The position numbers were made by a program, and so were the translations under genes. This document shows positions 26,625-35,387 of a stretch of 64,000 bases of DNA, one piece after another. The stretch's first letter is position 1. Each line of letters opens with the position of its first letter. Source of the stretch: Paenibacillus lutimineralis (GTDB lineage Bacteria > Bacillota > Bacilli > Paenibacillales > Paenibacillaceae); contig NZ_CP034346.1 of NCBI RefSeq assembly GCF_003991425.1, positions 4,067,501-4,131,500 on the forward strand, read 5' to 3'. The notes beneath the pieces were generated by a model. It saw only the letters and a list, made by a program, of their open reading frames with translations, was not told where the DNA came from and searched no databases.

Positions 26625-26664
26625 ATGAGACATGCTCCTTCCAAAATAACTGATGGTTGCCTTC

Positions 26665-26735
26665 ATCATACTTAGCAAACCAGAGAGAACCAAGGACGAA
26701 TTATGACCTTCCACGAGTAAAATTTTGACCTTTCA
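26665..26735 (-). promoter_or_regulatory. GH112 promoter with upstream 22-bp-spaced direct repeats
   Basis: On the minus strand -35 TTGGTT (26693-26688) and -10 TATGAT (26670-26665) are 17 bases apart. Upstream, two copies of TGRAAGGTCA (26735-26726 and 26713-26704) are repeated with a 22-base period, two DNA turns. This is the usual layout for an AraC-type or similar activator that binds the same face twice. The regulator is not identified. Confidence 0.5.
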
Positions 26736-26813
26736 AGCGAATACAGATAATAACTATTACCCTCATGTTGGTTGGTTACCCTACGAGAATGTGCAATATT
26801 TAAACTTCAATAA

Positions 26814-26851
26814 CGAAAGCCAAGATCCTAAACATCAGACCTTGGCTTTCG
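26814..26851. terminator. Hairpin downstream of gpmA
   Basis: CGAAAGCCAAG and CTTGGCTTTCG form an 11-base-pair stem with a 17-base loop. The minus-strand tail is GTTATTG, so termination of gpmA is plausible but the T-tract is weak. Confidence 0.55.
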
Positions 26852-26869
26852 ATCGAATCATTTTAAGAA

Positions 26870-27619
26870 TTACTCCATAATCGTATCCGGATTAGCAACG
26901 GTCTCGATTTTTTGCTCAATCTTCCCTTGACTGCCCAGATAATATTTCTCTATCGGCTTGAATTGCTCATCCAGCGTGTACACGAGCGGTGTACCCGTCG
27001 GGATGTTCACATCCACAATCTGCTCGCTGCTAAGATGCTCCAAATATTTGATCAGAGCACGCAGACTGTTGCCGTGCGCTGCAATGATGACCTGCTTGCC
27101 CTGGATGATCTGCGGCTTGATCTCCCGTTCCCAATAGTCCTCAACTCGAACGACTGTCTCCTTGAGACTCTCTGTCAGCGGAAGCTCGTCATCGGTGAGC
27201 TCACTATATTTAGAGTCATGGCGAGGATAACGATCATCTTCCTTAGTTAGTGCAGGCGGCAGAACATCATAGCTTCTTCTCCAGAGCAGCACCTGTTCAT
27301 CCCCGTATTTCTCCGCCGTATCCGATTTACTTAAGCCTTGTAGCGCCCCATAATGGCGTTCATTTAACTGCCATGTCTTATGCACCGGAATCCACAATAG
27401 CTCCATCTCATCTAAAATATGATAAAGCGTCTTAATCGCCCGTTTTAAGTAAGAAGTATAAGCGATATCGAATTTGAAATTAGCTGCTTTGAGCAATTTC
27501 CCTGCTTCTTCCGCTTCCTGCACTCCCTTCTCAGACAGCTCCACATCTGTCCATCCAGTAAACAGGTTGAACTTGTTCCACTCACTCTCTCCGTGTCTGA
27601 CCAATACTAATTGATACAT
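26870..27619 (-). CDS. gpmA: 2,3-bisphosphoglycerate-dependent phosphoglycerate mutase
   Basis: GpmA interconverts 3- and 2-phosphoglycerate in glycolysis. The start [20 protein letters not shown] (249 residues) has AAGGAGTG upstream. H9 in the VRHGESEWN motif is the phospho-histidine; the second histidine is in [17 protein letters not shown]. The long insert typical of the cofactor-dependent mutases ([20 protein letters not shown]) is present. It is a single gene with its own terminator. Confidence 0.95.
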   Translation of the reverse strand: MYQLVLVRHGESEWNKFNLFTGWTDVELSEKGVQEAEEAGKLLKAANFKFDIAYTSYLKRAIKTLYHILDEMELLWIPVHKTWQLNERHYGALQGLSKSDTAEKYGDEQVLLWRRSYDVLPPALTKEDDRYPRHDSKYSELTDDELPLTESLKETVVRVEDYWEREIKPQIIQGKQVIIAAHGNSLRALIKYLEHLSSEQIVDVNIPTGTPLVYTLDEQFKPIEKYYLGSQGKIEQKIETVANPDTIME

Positions 27620-27681
27620 CGTTAACACTCCTTCCAAATATAATCTTTCAGCTAAACTGCCGATCCGTCCGCTTCTACCAT

Positions 27682-28278
27682 CTATTCCTGTAAATAACCT
27701 TTCTGGACCGCATCCTGGATCAGCCCGGTTACCAACTCATATAGAGAAGGTGCAATATCTGCCACACCAGAAATACGATTCAACACCTGGGAGCTTCTAA
27801 CGCCATGTTTCTTCCAGGATAAACCGCCTGTATAGTAATTATGCAACAATGGCTGAATACGATCAATTGCCGCTGCATACTTCGCCTCCAGGCTCTGACG
27901 CTCCTCAAACTCAAGCCATAAAGATATGAGCTCTTGCTTCTGATCTTCTGGCAGTAGGCCAAATACCCGCTCAGCTGCCTTCATCTCCCGCTCCTGTTTA
28001 TCCTCATACCCGGCAGTATCATAAGCAAATGTGTCGCCTGCATCGATTTCAACGATATCGTGAACGAGCAGCATTTTCAGTACTTTTGACAAATTCGGGC
28101 GAGGTTCTGGCGTATGCTCTAGCAGGACCATGGCCATCATAGCCAAATGCCAGGTATGCTCCGCATCATTCTCTTGTCTCGATCCATCCATCAGTACCGT
28201 CTGCCGCAGGATATGCTTCAGCTTATCTATTTCCTTAATAAATTCAATCTGCTTCTGAAGTCTCTCACCTTGATTCAT
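27682..28278 (-). CDS. HD-domain protein, probable 5'-deoxynucleotidase-like hydrolase
   Basis: A 198-residue HD-superfamily protein of the YfbR/HDDC2 type. The metal ligands are visible as [17 protein letters not shown] (about 39-55) and [13 protein letters not shown] (about 70-82), with a further D in [14 protein letters not shown]. Characterised relatives dephosphorylate deoxynucleoside 5'-monophosphates. GAGGAGGG precedes the ATG. It is divergent from the TPR gene. The exact substrate is inferred from family only. Confidence 0.82.
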   Translation of the reverse strand: MNQGERLQKQIEFIKEIDKLKHILRQTVLMDGSRQENDAEHTWHLAMMAMVLLEHTPEPRPNLSKVLKMLLVHDIVEIDAGDTFAYDTAGYEDKQEREMKAAERVFGLLPEDQKQELISLWLEFEERQSLEAKYAAAIDRIQPLLHNYYTGGLSWKKHGVRSSQVLNRISGVADIAPSLYELVTGLIQDAVQKGYLQE

Positions 28279-28314
28279 AGGTTTTCCCTCCTCTTCGCTC
28301 TAAATTTCTGCCTA

Positions 28315-28344
28315 TCTACATTAATATCATGAATATGATATAAT
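28315..28344 (+). promoter_or_regulatory. Likely promoter of the TPR gene
   Basis: A perfect -10 TATAAT (28339-28344) lies 18 bases after TCTACA (28315-28320), four of six matches to the -35 consensus. It is 36 bases before the start codon. Confidence 0.5.
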
Positions 28345-28379
28345 TGGTAATCATTATTAACGGATGGTGGGCCTACAAA

Positions 28380-29060
28380 ATGAGTAAATTGTCTATATTA
28401 CTGTTCCTATTATTATCTTGGGTTACCGGAAATCCTCTAATTGCCATCATAATCATCCTCGCTGTTGTCTACTTTCTGGATCGACGTTATGTCGGCGTCA
28501 TGCCTAGCATTGCCAAGCCATTCCGGCGCTCCAGCAAAATTAGAAAACTGCGAACACAGCTCGCATCCAGTCCGTTTGATGTCTCTTCCAAACGTGAACT
28601 AGCCAGACTCCTGATCGAGTCGAAGAAATATGCCGAAGCTTATAAACTGCTTGAAGAGGCCAAGGAAGCCTCCGAGGATTCCGCAGAGTACTGGAGTGAT
28701 CTTGGGGCCGCATCCATCGGATTACAGCAACTCCAGGACGGAGAGCAGCAAATGCTGCAAGCACTCCGTCTGAATGAACGCGTTAAATACGGACAGCCCT
28801 ATTTGCAGCTGGCCACCGCCTTCAAAGATGAGGAGCCGCAAAAAGCGCTGGACTATGCCTCGAAGTTCGGTGAAATTCAATCTTCCTCCAGTGAAGCTTA
28901 TTATTTACTTGGTTCCCTGTACCAGTCGCTGGGTCGTAAGGACGAAGCAAGGCAAGCACTTGGGGAATCCATCTCCATTTACCGTTCGCTCCCGAAATAT
29001 AAGAAACGGCATGAACGTGGATGGGCGCTGCGAAGCGCTATTAAACGAAACTTCCTCTAA
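28380..29060 (+). CDS. Membrane-anchored tetratricopeptide-repeat protein
   Basis: A 226-residue protein starting MSKLSILLFLLLSWVTGNPL. One or two N-terminal membrane helices (about 4-37) precede a cytoplasmic part with three to four TPR-like helical pairs (FDVSSKRELARLLIESKKYA, AEYWSDLGAASIGLQQLQDG, SEAYYLLGSLYQSLGRKDEA). TPR proteins scaffold protein contacts; the partner is unknown. The ribosome site GGTGGGC is modest. It ends at a strong terminator and is convergent with the MMPL gene. Confidence 0.72.
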   Translation: MSKLSILLFLLLSWVTGNPLIAIIIILAVVYFLDRRYVGVMPSIAKPFRRSSKIRKLRTQLASSPFDVSSKRELARLLIESKKYAEAYKLLEEAKEASEDSAEYWSDLGAASIGLQQLQDGEQQMLQALRLNERVKYGQPYLQLATAFKDEEPQKALDYASKFGEIQSSSSEAYYLLGSLYQSLGRKDEARQALGESISIYRSLPKYKKRHERGWALRSAIKRNFL

Positions 29061-29078
29061 TTCATTTAAGCCTCTAGC

Positions 29079-29129
29079 AAAAGGACGACCACTTCCCACT
29101 AAAACAGCGGGACTGGCCGTCCTTTTTAT
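29079..29129. terminator. Bidirectional terminator between TPR and MMPL genes
   Basis: AAAGGACGACC pairs with GGCCGTCCTTT; TTTTTATTAA follows on the plus strand and TTTTGC on the minus. It separates two convergent genes. Confidence 0.85.
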
Positions 29130-29160
29130 TAATGAACAACTCTAACGAAACTGGCTATCG

Positions 29161-32100
29161 CTAAGCATCAATGCTATGATCAGTTGATTTTCCACGTCCT
29201 CGCATAAAAGGCCACCAATTCGCCTTGCCGAATATTCTTACAAACACCGGTATCAGGAATGGCAGTACAACAACCGCATACAAGAACAGTCCTGTCAGAA
29301 CGAGTGTTGAAATCTGCAGCATCGACAGCACCCCTGACGGATACATCGATGCCATCGTTCCACCTAGAATAACGGCTGCCGATAAGATCACTGTCCCCAT
29401 CTTCCTCATTGAATGCACGATCGCCTCTCTGACATTCAGCTCACCATGCTCATTGAAGCGGTCCATTAGGAAGATGCTGTAGTCTACGCCGAGAGCCACC
29501 AGAATGACAAAGCCAAAGAATGGCGTCGCCCAGCTCACGCCAGAGTACCCGAGAATATGAACAAAGATGATCTCGGTTAAGCCGACCGATGCGAAGAAGG
29601 TTAATACTAATGAAGCGATAATATAGATCGGCATCACAACAGAGCGAAGTAACAAAAGCAGTACGATGAAGATGCCCGCAAGCATGAAAATGACAGTTCG
29701 GGCGTAGTCCGCATCGGAGATCGTCTTCAAGTCATTAAATGTGCTGGATACACCGCCAATCGCAATCTCCGCATTCGCAAGCTTCGTGCCTACAACAACC
29801 TTGTCTACTGCAGCCTGCACCTGGCCAACCTGGTCGATCGCATCACGCCCATATGGATTACTGGAGAAGACGACGTCCAGAGTCATCATTTTGCGGTCTG
29901 CCGATAGATAAGTATCAAAGAGTTGATCAATCGCTTGATTATTCATCGCTTCCTGCGGTACATAATAACCGCCCAGACCGTTATCGCTACCGCCAACCTC
30001 GTTCAGATATTGCTTAGCTGTATCTAGTCCGCCGGACACTTGACCCAATCCCTCGACACTCTGGTCCAGTCCGTCTGTAAGCTGAGTAATTTGACCAGAG
30101 AATTGCGAGAAGCCAGTTTGAATTTGCTCCTGACCCTGCTGGATTTGTGTTAGACCGTTTACGATTTCAGGCAGCTTCTTTACAATTTGCCCTTGACCAT
30201 TACCTGCTTGATTAAGCCCCTGTTCTAGCTGCGATAGTCCAGAGATAAATTGATCCAATCCACCTGCCAGCTGATGACTTCCCTTGGCGGCTTCGGCATA
30301 ACCCGAATTTGCCAGTTCCAATCCTGCTTTCACTTGTTCAAGCTGCCCTGTAGCCGTTCCAAGACCACTGGCGATCTGTTCCAGACCTTGGCCGGATGCT
30401 GTAACCGTTCCGCGTATCGTCAAGTAATCCTTATCTCCAGCCAGCTCTGGATATTTCTGCTCCAGACTGACGAAGGAGGCGTCCAGCTGTGAGAAGCCCT
30501 TCGCGATATCGCTCAATTGCTGCTGAATTTGCTGATATCCATCGCCTAGCGAACCAAGTCCTCCAGCGATCGATTGATAGGATTGTAGCAGCTTGTCGTT
30601 AGCCCCAGCCAGCTCTTCTACGCTCTGTTTGAGCTGCTTCAACCCCTGCTTCAAGCCGCCAGCCCCTTTGGAGCTGTCCGTGATCCCCTTCTGGATCTCC
30701 GACAAGCCGTTCGACAGAGCGGAGATGCCTTCCTTCAATTCCCCGGTTCCCTCGACAAGCTTGCCCGTGCTCTCCGCCGCTTCCGCCAGCTTAGGTTCAT
30801 TCTCATTCAACGCCTGACTTGCTTCTGCCAGCCCGTTCTTGATTTGAGATAGGCCTTCATTGCCTTCTCCCAGTCCCTCACCAACGGTTTTTACTTGATT
30901 TGTAATTTCAAAATCCTTCTGGATCTCACCCGTCGGACGACTGAGGCTGCGTACACTAGCAACTCCGTCAACCTCCATCACTGCACGACTGATCTTCTCA
31001 GCCAGCACGATATCCTCCGAATGATCCATCGTCTGATCGCTCTTGATGACGATCGTCGTTGGCAATGATTCTCCGGGTTCGAAGCTGTCTGCAATTAGAT
31101 TGTACGCCTTCACAGACTCATACTGTTCTCCGATCTCCTCCATACTGTTGAAAGAGACGTTGTTACTGTAGGAGATGACCAGAGGAACTGTAATGACAGC
31201 CACAAGCAATGCTGAGGCCCAAGGTTTCTTAACGGAGAAGGTACCGATGGCTCCCCAGAACCTATTATCCTTATGCTCAATGGCCCCCTTCATCGGCCAG
31301 AACAGCCATTTGCCAAGTACGGCCATAAAGAACGGTACAATCGTTACGAGTGCAAGCAGCATGACGGCGATGCCAACAGCAACTGCTACGGCTGAACGAT
31401 AGAGCACAAATTGGGAGAGACCGATCGTTGTGAACCCGACCAATACAGCGAGACCGGAGAAGAATACGGTCTTTCCTGCTTTTCGATAGGTCTGGATAAT
31501 CGCCTCTTGGATGTTATCTGTTAACTGAAGCTCTTCCTTAAAGCGGCTGATCAGAAGAATACAATAGTCTGTACCGATGCCGAACATCACCGCGACCATA
31601 AAGATCTGTGTGTATGTAGAGACAGGGAAGTTATAGTGATCGATGAGAAATGCTACAATCGATTGGGAGATCAAATAACTAATCCCGACCGTAAGTAGCG
31701 GTATAAATGGAGCCACGGCTGAACGGAAGACGATGAATAGAATCACTAGAATAAAGATCACTGTGAAATACTCTGATTTCTTTAGACCTTGCTCCGAGCT
31801 TAGAATGACATCTTGATTAATCTGCTGAGCGCCTGTCATGTAATGATCCACCTTAAGCGACGAGAGCACATTACGAATATCCTGCTCCATTTCCTCCAAT
31901 GGACGCTTATCCATTTGCAAGCTTAAAGAAGCTAGAATCGTCTTGCCGTCTGCGGCAATCATTTTATCCTTGGCCTCTGGCGTATCAAACGGATCAATCA
32001 TCGAACCAATTCCGAGCTGATCCATGGATGAACGAAGTCTGGATAAGGCTTGCTCAATCTCCTTCTTATCATCAGAAGTAATACCGCTATCCTGATGGAA

Positions 32101-32316
32101 GACAAGGGCTACACTGCTTGATTTCCCTTCCCCTTCCTCTTCAGCTGCAGTATTCAATATGCGGGTGGCGACTTCCGAAGAATACCCTTTAGGAACGGCT
32201 ATTTCACCTTTCTCCCGCACGAGTTCCGTCATAGATGGGGCAGTAATAACGAACAGTACTGCTGCAGCAATCCATAATAACAGCAGCCCCCATTTTGCCT
32301 TCAGTATATACTTCAT
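29161..32316 (-). CDS. MMPL/RND-family membrane exporter
   Basis: A 1051-residue transporter with two MMPL halves (helices near 8-28, 180-370 and about 870-1035). The extracellular part between the halves (about 480-790) is a long series of degenerate heptad-like repeats (GLxEIxxGLxQLxxG), as also seen in YhgE/Pip proteins, probably forming a long coiled stalk. Relatives in Bacillus (YdgH, YdfJ) export lipids or toxic compounds. Its ATG overlaps the marR stop (ATGA), so the pump is coupled to its likely regulator. The substrate is unknown. Confidence 0.87.
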   Translation of the reverse strand: MKYILKAKWGLLLLWIAAAVLFVITAPSMTELVREKGEIAVPKGYSSEVATRILNTAAEEEGEGKSSSVALVFHQDSGITSDDKKEIEQALSRLRSSMDQLGIGSMIDPFDTPEAKDKMIAADGKTILASLSLQMDKRPLEEMEQDIRNVLSSLKVDHYMTGAQQINQDVILSSEQGLKKSEYFTVIFILVILFIVFRSAVAPFIPLLTVGISYLISQSIVAFLIDHYNFPVSTYTQIFMVAVMFGIGTDYCILLISRFKEELQLTDNIQEAIIQTYRKAGKTVFFSGLAVLVGFTTIGLSQFVLYRSAVAVAVGIAVMLLALVTIVPFFMAVLGKWLFWPMKGAIEHKDNRFWGAIGTFSVKKPWASALLVAVITVPLVISYSNNVSFNSMEEIGEQYESVKAYNLIADSFEPGESLPTTIVIKSDQTMDHSEDIVLAEKISRAVMEVDGVASVRSLSRPTGEIQKDFEITNQVKTVGEGLGEGNEGLSQIKNGLAEASQALNENEPKLAEAAESTGKLVEGTGELKEGISALSNGLSEIQKGITDSSKGAGGLKQGLKQLKQSVEELAGANDKLLQSYQSIAGGLGSLGDGYQQIQQQLSDIAKGFSQLDASFVSLEQKYPELAGDKDYLTIRGTVTASGQGLEQIASGLGTATGQLEQVKAGLELANSGYAEAAKGSHQLAGGLDQFISGLSQLEQGLNQAGNGQGQIVKKLPEIVNGLTQIQQGQEQIQTGFSQFSGQITQLTDGLDQSVEGLGQVSGGLDTAKQYLNEVGGSDNGLGGYYVPQEAMNNQAIDQLFDTYLSADRKMMTLDVVFSSNPYGRDAIDQVGQVQAAVDKVVVGTKLANAEIAIGGVSSTFNDLKTISDADYARTVIFMLAGIFIVLLLLLRSVVMPIYIIASLVLTFFASVGLTEIIFVHILGYSGVSWATPFFGFVILVALGVDYSIFLMDRFNEHGELNVREAIVHSMRKMGTVILSAAVILGGTMASMYPSGVLSMLQISTLVLTGLFLYAVVVLPFLIPVFVRIFGKANWWPFMRGRGKSTDHSIDA

Positions 32317-32771
32317 GTCCCCAGATTTCCCTCCTCAACTAGTTTCGCCAATTTCTCAAAAGGTCGGATAAAGCCTTCAATTTCCTCTTTCGTAAAATGA
32401 ACCATATAAGAAGATAGCATATCCATGATCGATCCCTGCATCTTGGAAAATATAGTTCTCCCCCGCTCAGTCAAAGATAAATAGACGACGCGCCGGTCCT
32501 GAACGTCCCTAGTCCGCTCTACAATCCCCCTGTCTACCAGCCTGGTAATGATAGCAGTAATCGAGCTTTTGCCAACCGAGAAAGCCTCAGCAAGCTCCGT
32601 CGATGTTCCGTTCTCATGCGTTGCGATGTAAGCGATAATTTGATACTGGTCTAGTGTTGCATCATCCTGAATCACCTCGTCGATCTGCGCATTCAACCTT
32701 TTGAATAATATAAAATAAGCGGCCATGTAACGCTCAACCAATTGCCACGACTTGCGGTCTAACTCGTTCAT
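32313..32771 (-). CDS. MarR-family transcriptional regulator
   Basis: A 152-residue winged-helix repressor (MNELDRKSWQLVERYMAAYF; GGAGG five bases upstream). The DNA-binding region NGTSTELAEAFSVGKSSITAIITRLVDRGIVERT and the wing DVQDRRVVYLSLTERGR are typical. It overlaps the MMPL exporter gene by four bases. An 11-base inverted repeat in its promoter region suggests autorepression relieved by a ligand of the pump. Confidence 0.9.
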   Translation of the reverse strand: MNELDRKSWQLVERYMAAYFILFKRLNAQIDEVIQDDATLDQYQIIAYIATHENGTSTELAEAFSVGKSSITAIITRLVDRGIVERTRDVQDRRVVYLSLTERGRTIFSKMQGSIMDMLSSYMVHFTKEEIEGFIRPFEKLAKLVEEGNLGT

Positions 32772-32830
32772 CTTATCCTCCGTTATCAAGTGTTTTGTCC
32801 TAGTTGTTCTTAAATAGAACTGTTCAATAA

Positions 32831-32859
32831 TCGAATAGTTCTATAATCGAACTATTCGA
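32831..32859 (-). promoter_or_regulatory. Putative MarR operator
   Basis: TCGAATAGTTC and GAACTATTCGA form a perfect 11-base inverted repeat with a seven-base AT spacer. Related half-sites (AGTTCTTA, AGAACTG) surround it within 60 bases. It is 60-90 bases upstream of marR. Confidence 0.6.
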
Positions 32860-32942
32860 TATAAGAACTATATCTCAAGGTATTGGAAAAATCAACTTCC
32901 GATATTTCCTTTTGTGAAAGCCTGCAGCTCCGCCTTAATACA

Positions 32943-32983
32943 AAAAAAGCACAGCCGACAGATCATTCTGTCGTCTATGCTTA
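32943..32983 (-). terminator. Terminator of the rpiA-GNAT transcript
   Basis: On the minus strand AAGCATAGACGACAGA and TCTGTCGGCTGTGCTT form a long stem followed by TTTTTTTG. Confidence 0.88.
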
Positions 32984-33001
32984 TTCTCGCAAGGATTTCT
33001 T

Positions 33002-33439
33002 TTATTCCTCTTCAGCATCAATTTCCACTTCATAAGTACAGCGGAATTGTTCCATACCCTCTTCGTTTGCGGGCAGGCCCGTAATCTGGAAGCCGATATT
33101 GCGGAAGAAATCTGCACCGTCCTCATCTGTAATCGTGATGATACGGCTAGGATTTTTCAACACAATCGTCTCTAAAATAATTCCGCGTCCATATCCCTTC
33201 AGGCGTTCCCGTGGATGAATGACTAGCTCTGTAATCACAAGCTGATTCTGCTCATCCATCGTAAAGCCGATGATCCCGATGAACTCCTCCTGGTCTTCAA
33301 ACACGTACAACTCTTGTGATCCTGAAGCTCGATACTGATCCATCACCTTGTCCACCTCGGACGGATCATAATAGAACGTATCTTCCAGTAGCTCGCGAAC
33401 TTCATGATCCCAATGGCTGTCTGTCATATTTATAAGCAT
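33002..33439 (-). CDS. GNAT-family N-acetyltransferase
   Basis: A 145-residue acetyltransferase-fold protein. The acetyl-CoA-binding region is LVITELVIHPRERLKGYGRGIILETI (R/Q-x-x-G-x-G/A as RLKGYGRG, about 78-85). The C-terminus is acidic. GAGGAGGACC precedes the ATG. It begins 17 bases after rpiA ends, so it is probably cotranscribed. The substrate is unknown. Confidence 0.8.
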   Translation of the reverse strand: MLINMTDSHWDHEVRELLEDTFYYDPSEVDKVMDQYRASGSQELYVFEDQEEFIGIIGFTMDEQNQLVITELVIHPRERLKGYGRGIILETIVLKNPSRIITITDEDGADFFRNIGFQITGLPANEEGMEQFRCTYEVEIDAEEE

Positions 33440-33456
33440 CCTTCGGTCCTCCTCAA

Positions 33457-34131
33457 CTACTTCTTCTCGATAACCTCGGTGCGTCCGTCCTCATATCCGA
33501 CCACAACCGTATGGGCAATATCAACAAATAAACCATGCTCGACAACCCCAGTCATGGCCTTCAACTCATGGCTAAGTTTACCTGGATCAGAGATCACGCC
33601 AAACGAAGCATCGGCAATGTAATTGCCATTATCGGTTATATAGAGTTCTCCGTCACGAGTTCGCATCTCAATAGGCACATTGTAGATTCGTTGCAACTGC
33701 CCGAAGGCCCACTCATAGCAGAACGGGACAATTTCAATCGGCAGCTTGAAGTTGCCAAGATGCGGTACCATTTTACTATGATCGGCAATAACGATGAAGC
33801 GTTCACTGTTGATGGCAACCAGCTTCTCACGCAGCAAAGCGCCGCCACCGCCTTTAGTCAGTGCCATGTTAGCGTCCACCTCATCTGCCCCATCGATAGC
33901 CAGATCAAGGTGCTCTACTTCCGCAGCACGAATCAGCGGAATATTATATTTCTTCGCTAGTTCCTCTGAAGCGTTCGAAGTGGCAATCGCTTTTATTTTC
34001 AAACCTTGAGCTACGCGCTGTCCGATCTTCTCTATCGCATAATACGCCGTCGATCCAGTTCCCAGTCCGACGATCATTCCATCTTCTACCCATTCTGCTG
34101 CTCGATACCCTGCTGCTTGCTTCGCGTTCAT
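33457..34131 (-). CDS. rpiA: Ribose-5-phosphate isomerase A
   Basis: RpiA interconverts ribose 5-phosphate and ribulose 5-phosphate in the pentose-phosphate pathway. It has 224 residues with the signatures GLGTGSTAYYAIEKIG, AIDGADEVD and TKGGGGALLREKLVA (catalytic Glu). The start is behind AGGAGGGATACGCA. It leads a two-gene unit with the GNAT gene. Confidence 0.95.
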   Translation of the reverse strand: MNAKQAAGYRAAEWVEDGMIVGLGTGSTAYYAIEKIGQRVAQGLKIKAIATSNASEELAKKYNIPLIRAAEVEHLDLAIDGADEVDANMALTKGGGGALLREKLVAINSERFIVIADHSKMVPHLGNFKLPIEIVPFCYEWAFGQLQRIYNVPIEMRTRDGELYITDNGNYIADASFGVISDPGKLSHELKAMTGVVEHGLFVDIAHTVVVGYEDGRTEVIEKK

Positions 34132-34334
34132 TGCGTATCCCTCCTAAATGGTATGAATCTCTAATTCAATATTTCACTTACATTCTCAAGCTCGGTTTCT
34201 TACTGCTTTCTTATCCATGATATAATCAAGCCGAGCGGTAAATATCATATGTAGCCTTGTCCTGTCAGGCGAATCAGCTTATATCATATCAAAAAAACGA
34301 CAAGAAAAACACTTCAGTATCCATAAAAGTGCGT

Positions 34335-34501
34335 GTTTAAAAAGTCAGACTTTCAGCACCGAGAAGGTTGGATGAAGCTAGGGTCTGAGGAGCGGAGCGT
34401 ACGTAGTGGGTACGTGAGCACCGGAAGGCCGGCTGAATTCAAGATTCGATGTCGATTAAGCTACCCGTGCTACTTCGTGATCAAAGGCGGACTCTTTAAA
34501 C
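34335..34501 (-). repeat. Dispersed TIR repeat, copy G (full simple form, reverse)
   Basis: A 167 bp copy in the opposite orientation. Read on the plus strand: GTTTAAAAAGTCAGACTTTC, AGCACCGAGAAGGTTGGATG, AAGCTAGGGTCTGAGGAGCG, the CGTACGTAGTGGGTACGTG core, GCTGAATTCAAGATTCGATG, then TTCGTGATCAAAGGCGGAC and TTTAAAC with flank AACCTCT. It occupies the 457-base space between the DsbA-like gene and rpiA. The rest (34150-34330) shows no clear feature. Confidence 0.88.
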
Positions 34502-34526
34502 AACCTCTAAAAAACTGCACAAAACA

Positions 34527-34556
34527 AAGAACGGGCAGCCTTCGCTTTGCCGTTCC
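34527..34556 (-). terminator. Probable terminator of the DsbA-like gene
   Basis: On the minus strand GAACGGCA and TGCCCGTTC pair with a one-base bulge and are followed by TTTGTTTTG. It is 33 bases past the stop codon. Confidence 0.55.
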
Positions 34557-34588
34557 GCAAGCCATAGGCCAACCGTTCTCATATGTCG

Positions 34589-35266
34589 CTATTGCCCGAT
34601 TGCCGCCTGCATTCCTTCCCAGGAGACATCATCTACAGCCTGTCCATTCACAAATACGAATGGCGTTCCATCGACGCCTTGCTTCTCTCCGATGAGAAGG
34701 TCACGCTTAATGTTGGCGATATATTTCCGGTCATCCAAATCCTGCTCAAATTTCTTCATATCAACTCCAGGAATATTCTCCTTGATCAAATTCATAATAA
34801 ACTTCTTGTTGGCCCAGGCCGTCTCTTTACTGCCCTGATTCTCCATCATGAGATCATAATAGGCCCAGAAATATTTCTGATCCTGTTGATATAGAGTCTC
34901 TCCAGCGAGTGCGGCCAAGGTCGAATCAGGAGCTAGGAACGGGAAATCGACGTAATAATATACCGCCTTGCCTGTGTCCAGATATTCGCTCTTAATCTTC
35001 GGGAAAATCTCTTGTGTCCATTGTTTGCAAGCTGGGCATTTGTAATCCGCGAATTCCACGATCTTCACAGCCGCTTCAGGATTCCCCATATAGGGCTGAT
35101 TAGCCTCGTCAAAGCCATCAGGGACTTGTCCCGCCTCCACCTGCTCCAGATCCGGGAATTCGGCTTTTTGCGAGTTCTTCTCATTGACGCGAATGAACAC
35201 GAGTACAGCAACTAGCAGCACTGCTACACCGATTAATGCCCACAATCCCCATTTCTTATTTCTCAT
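34589..35266 (-). CDS. Membrane-anchored DsbA-like thiol oxidoreductase
   Basis: A 225-residue extracytoplasmic thioredoxin-fold protein. An N-terminal membrane helix (about 7-26) is followed by the DsbA/thioredoxin_4 domain with C77-P-A-C80 in FADYKCPACKQW and a cis-proline loop GVDGTPFVFVNGQ. Such proteins (BdbD-like) oxidise or isomerise exported protein disulphides. The start MRNKKWGLWALIGVAVLLVA follows GGGAGG. No BdbC/DsbB-like partner is nearby. Confidence 0.87.
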   Translation of the reverse strand: MRNKKWGLWALIGVAVLLVAVLVFIRVNEKNSQKAEFPDLEQVEAGQVPDGFDEANQPYMGNPEAAVKIVEFADYKCPACKQWTQEIFPKIKSEYLDTGKAVYYYVDFPFLAPDSTLAALAGETLYQQDQKYFWAYYDLMMENQGSKETAWANKKFIMNLIKENIPGVDMKKFEQDLDDRKYIANIKRDLLIGEKQGVDGTPFVFVNGQAVDDVSWEGMQAAIGQ

Positions 35267-35282
35267 ATTCTTCCTCCCAGGA

Positions 35283-35304
35283 CACAAAATAGTAATATTT
35301 TGTG
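35283..35304. repeat. Inverted repeat upstream of the DsbA-like gene
   Basis: CACAAAATA and TATTTTGTG are perfect complements with a four-base spacer, placed 17 bases before the start codon. It could be an operator or a 5' hairpin in the leader. Confidence 0.5.
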
Positions 35305-35387
35305 CTGATTGTATGAGTTTTGGAGGTAAATAACTAGGAGAAATGTCACATTCCTTCAGTATCTCTTACATTTTTTTGAAAACAGGA

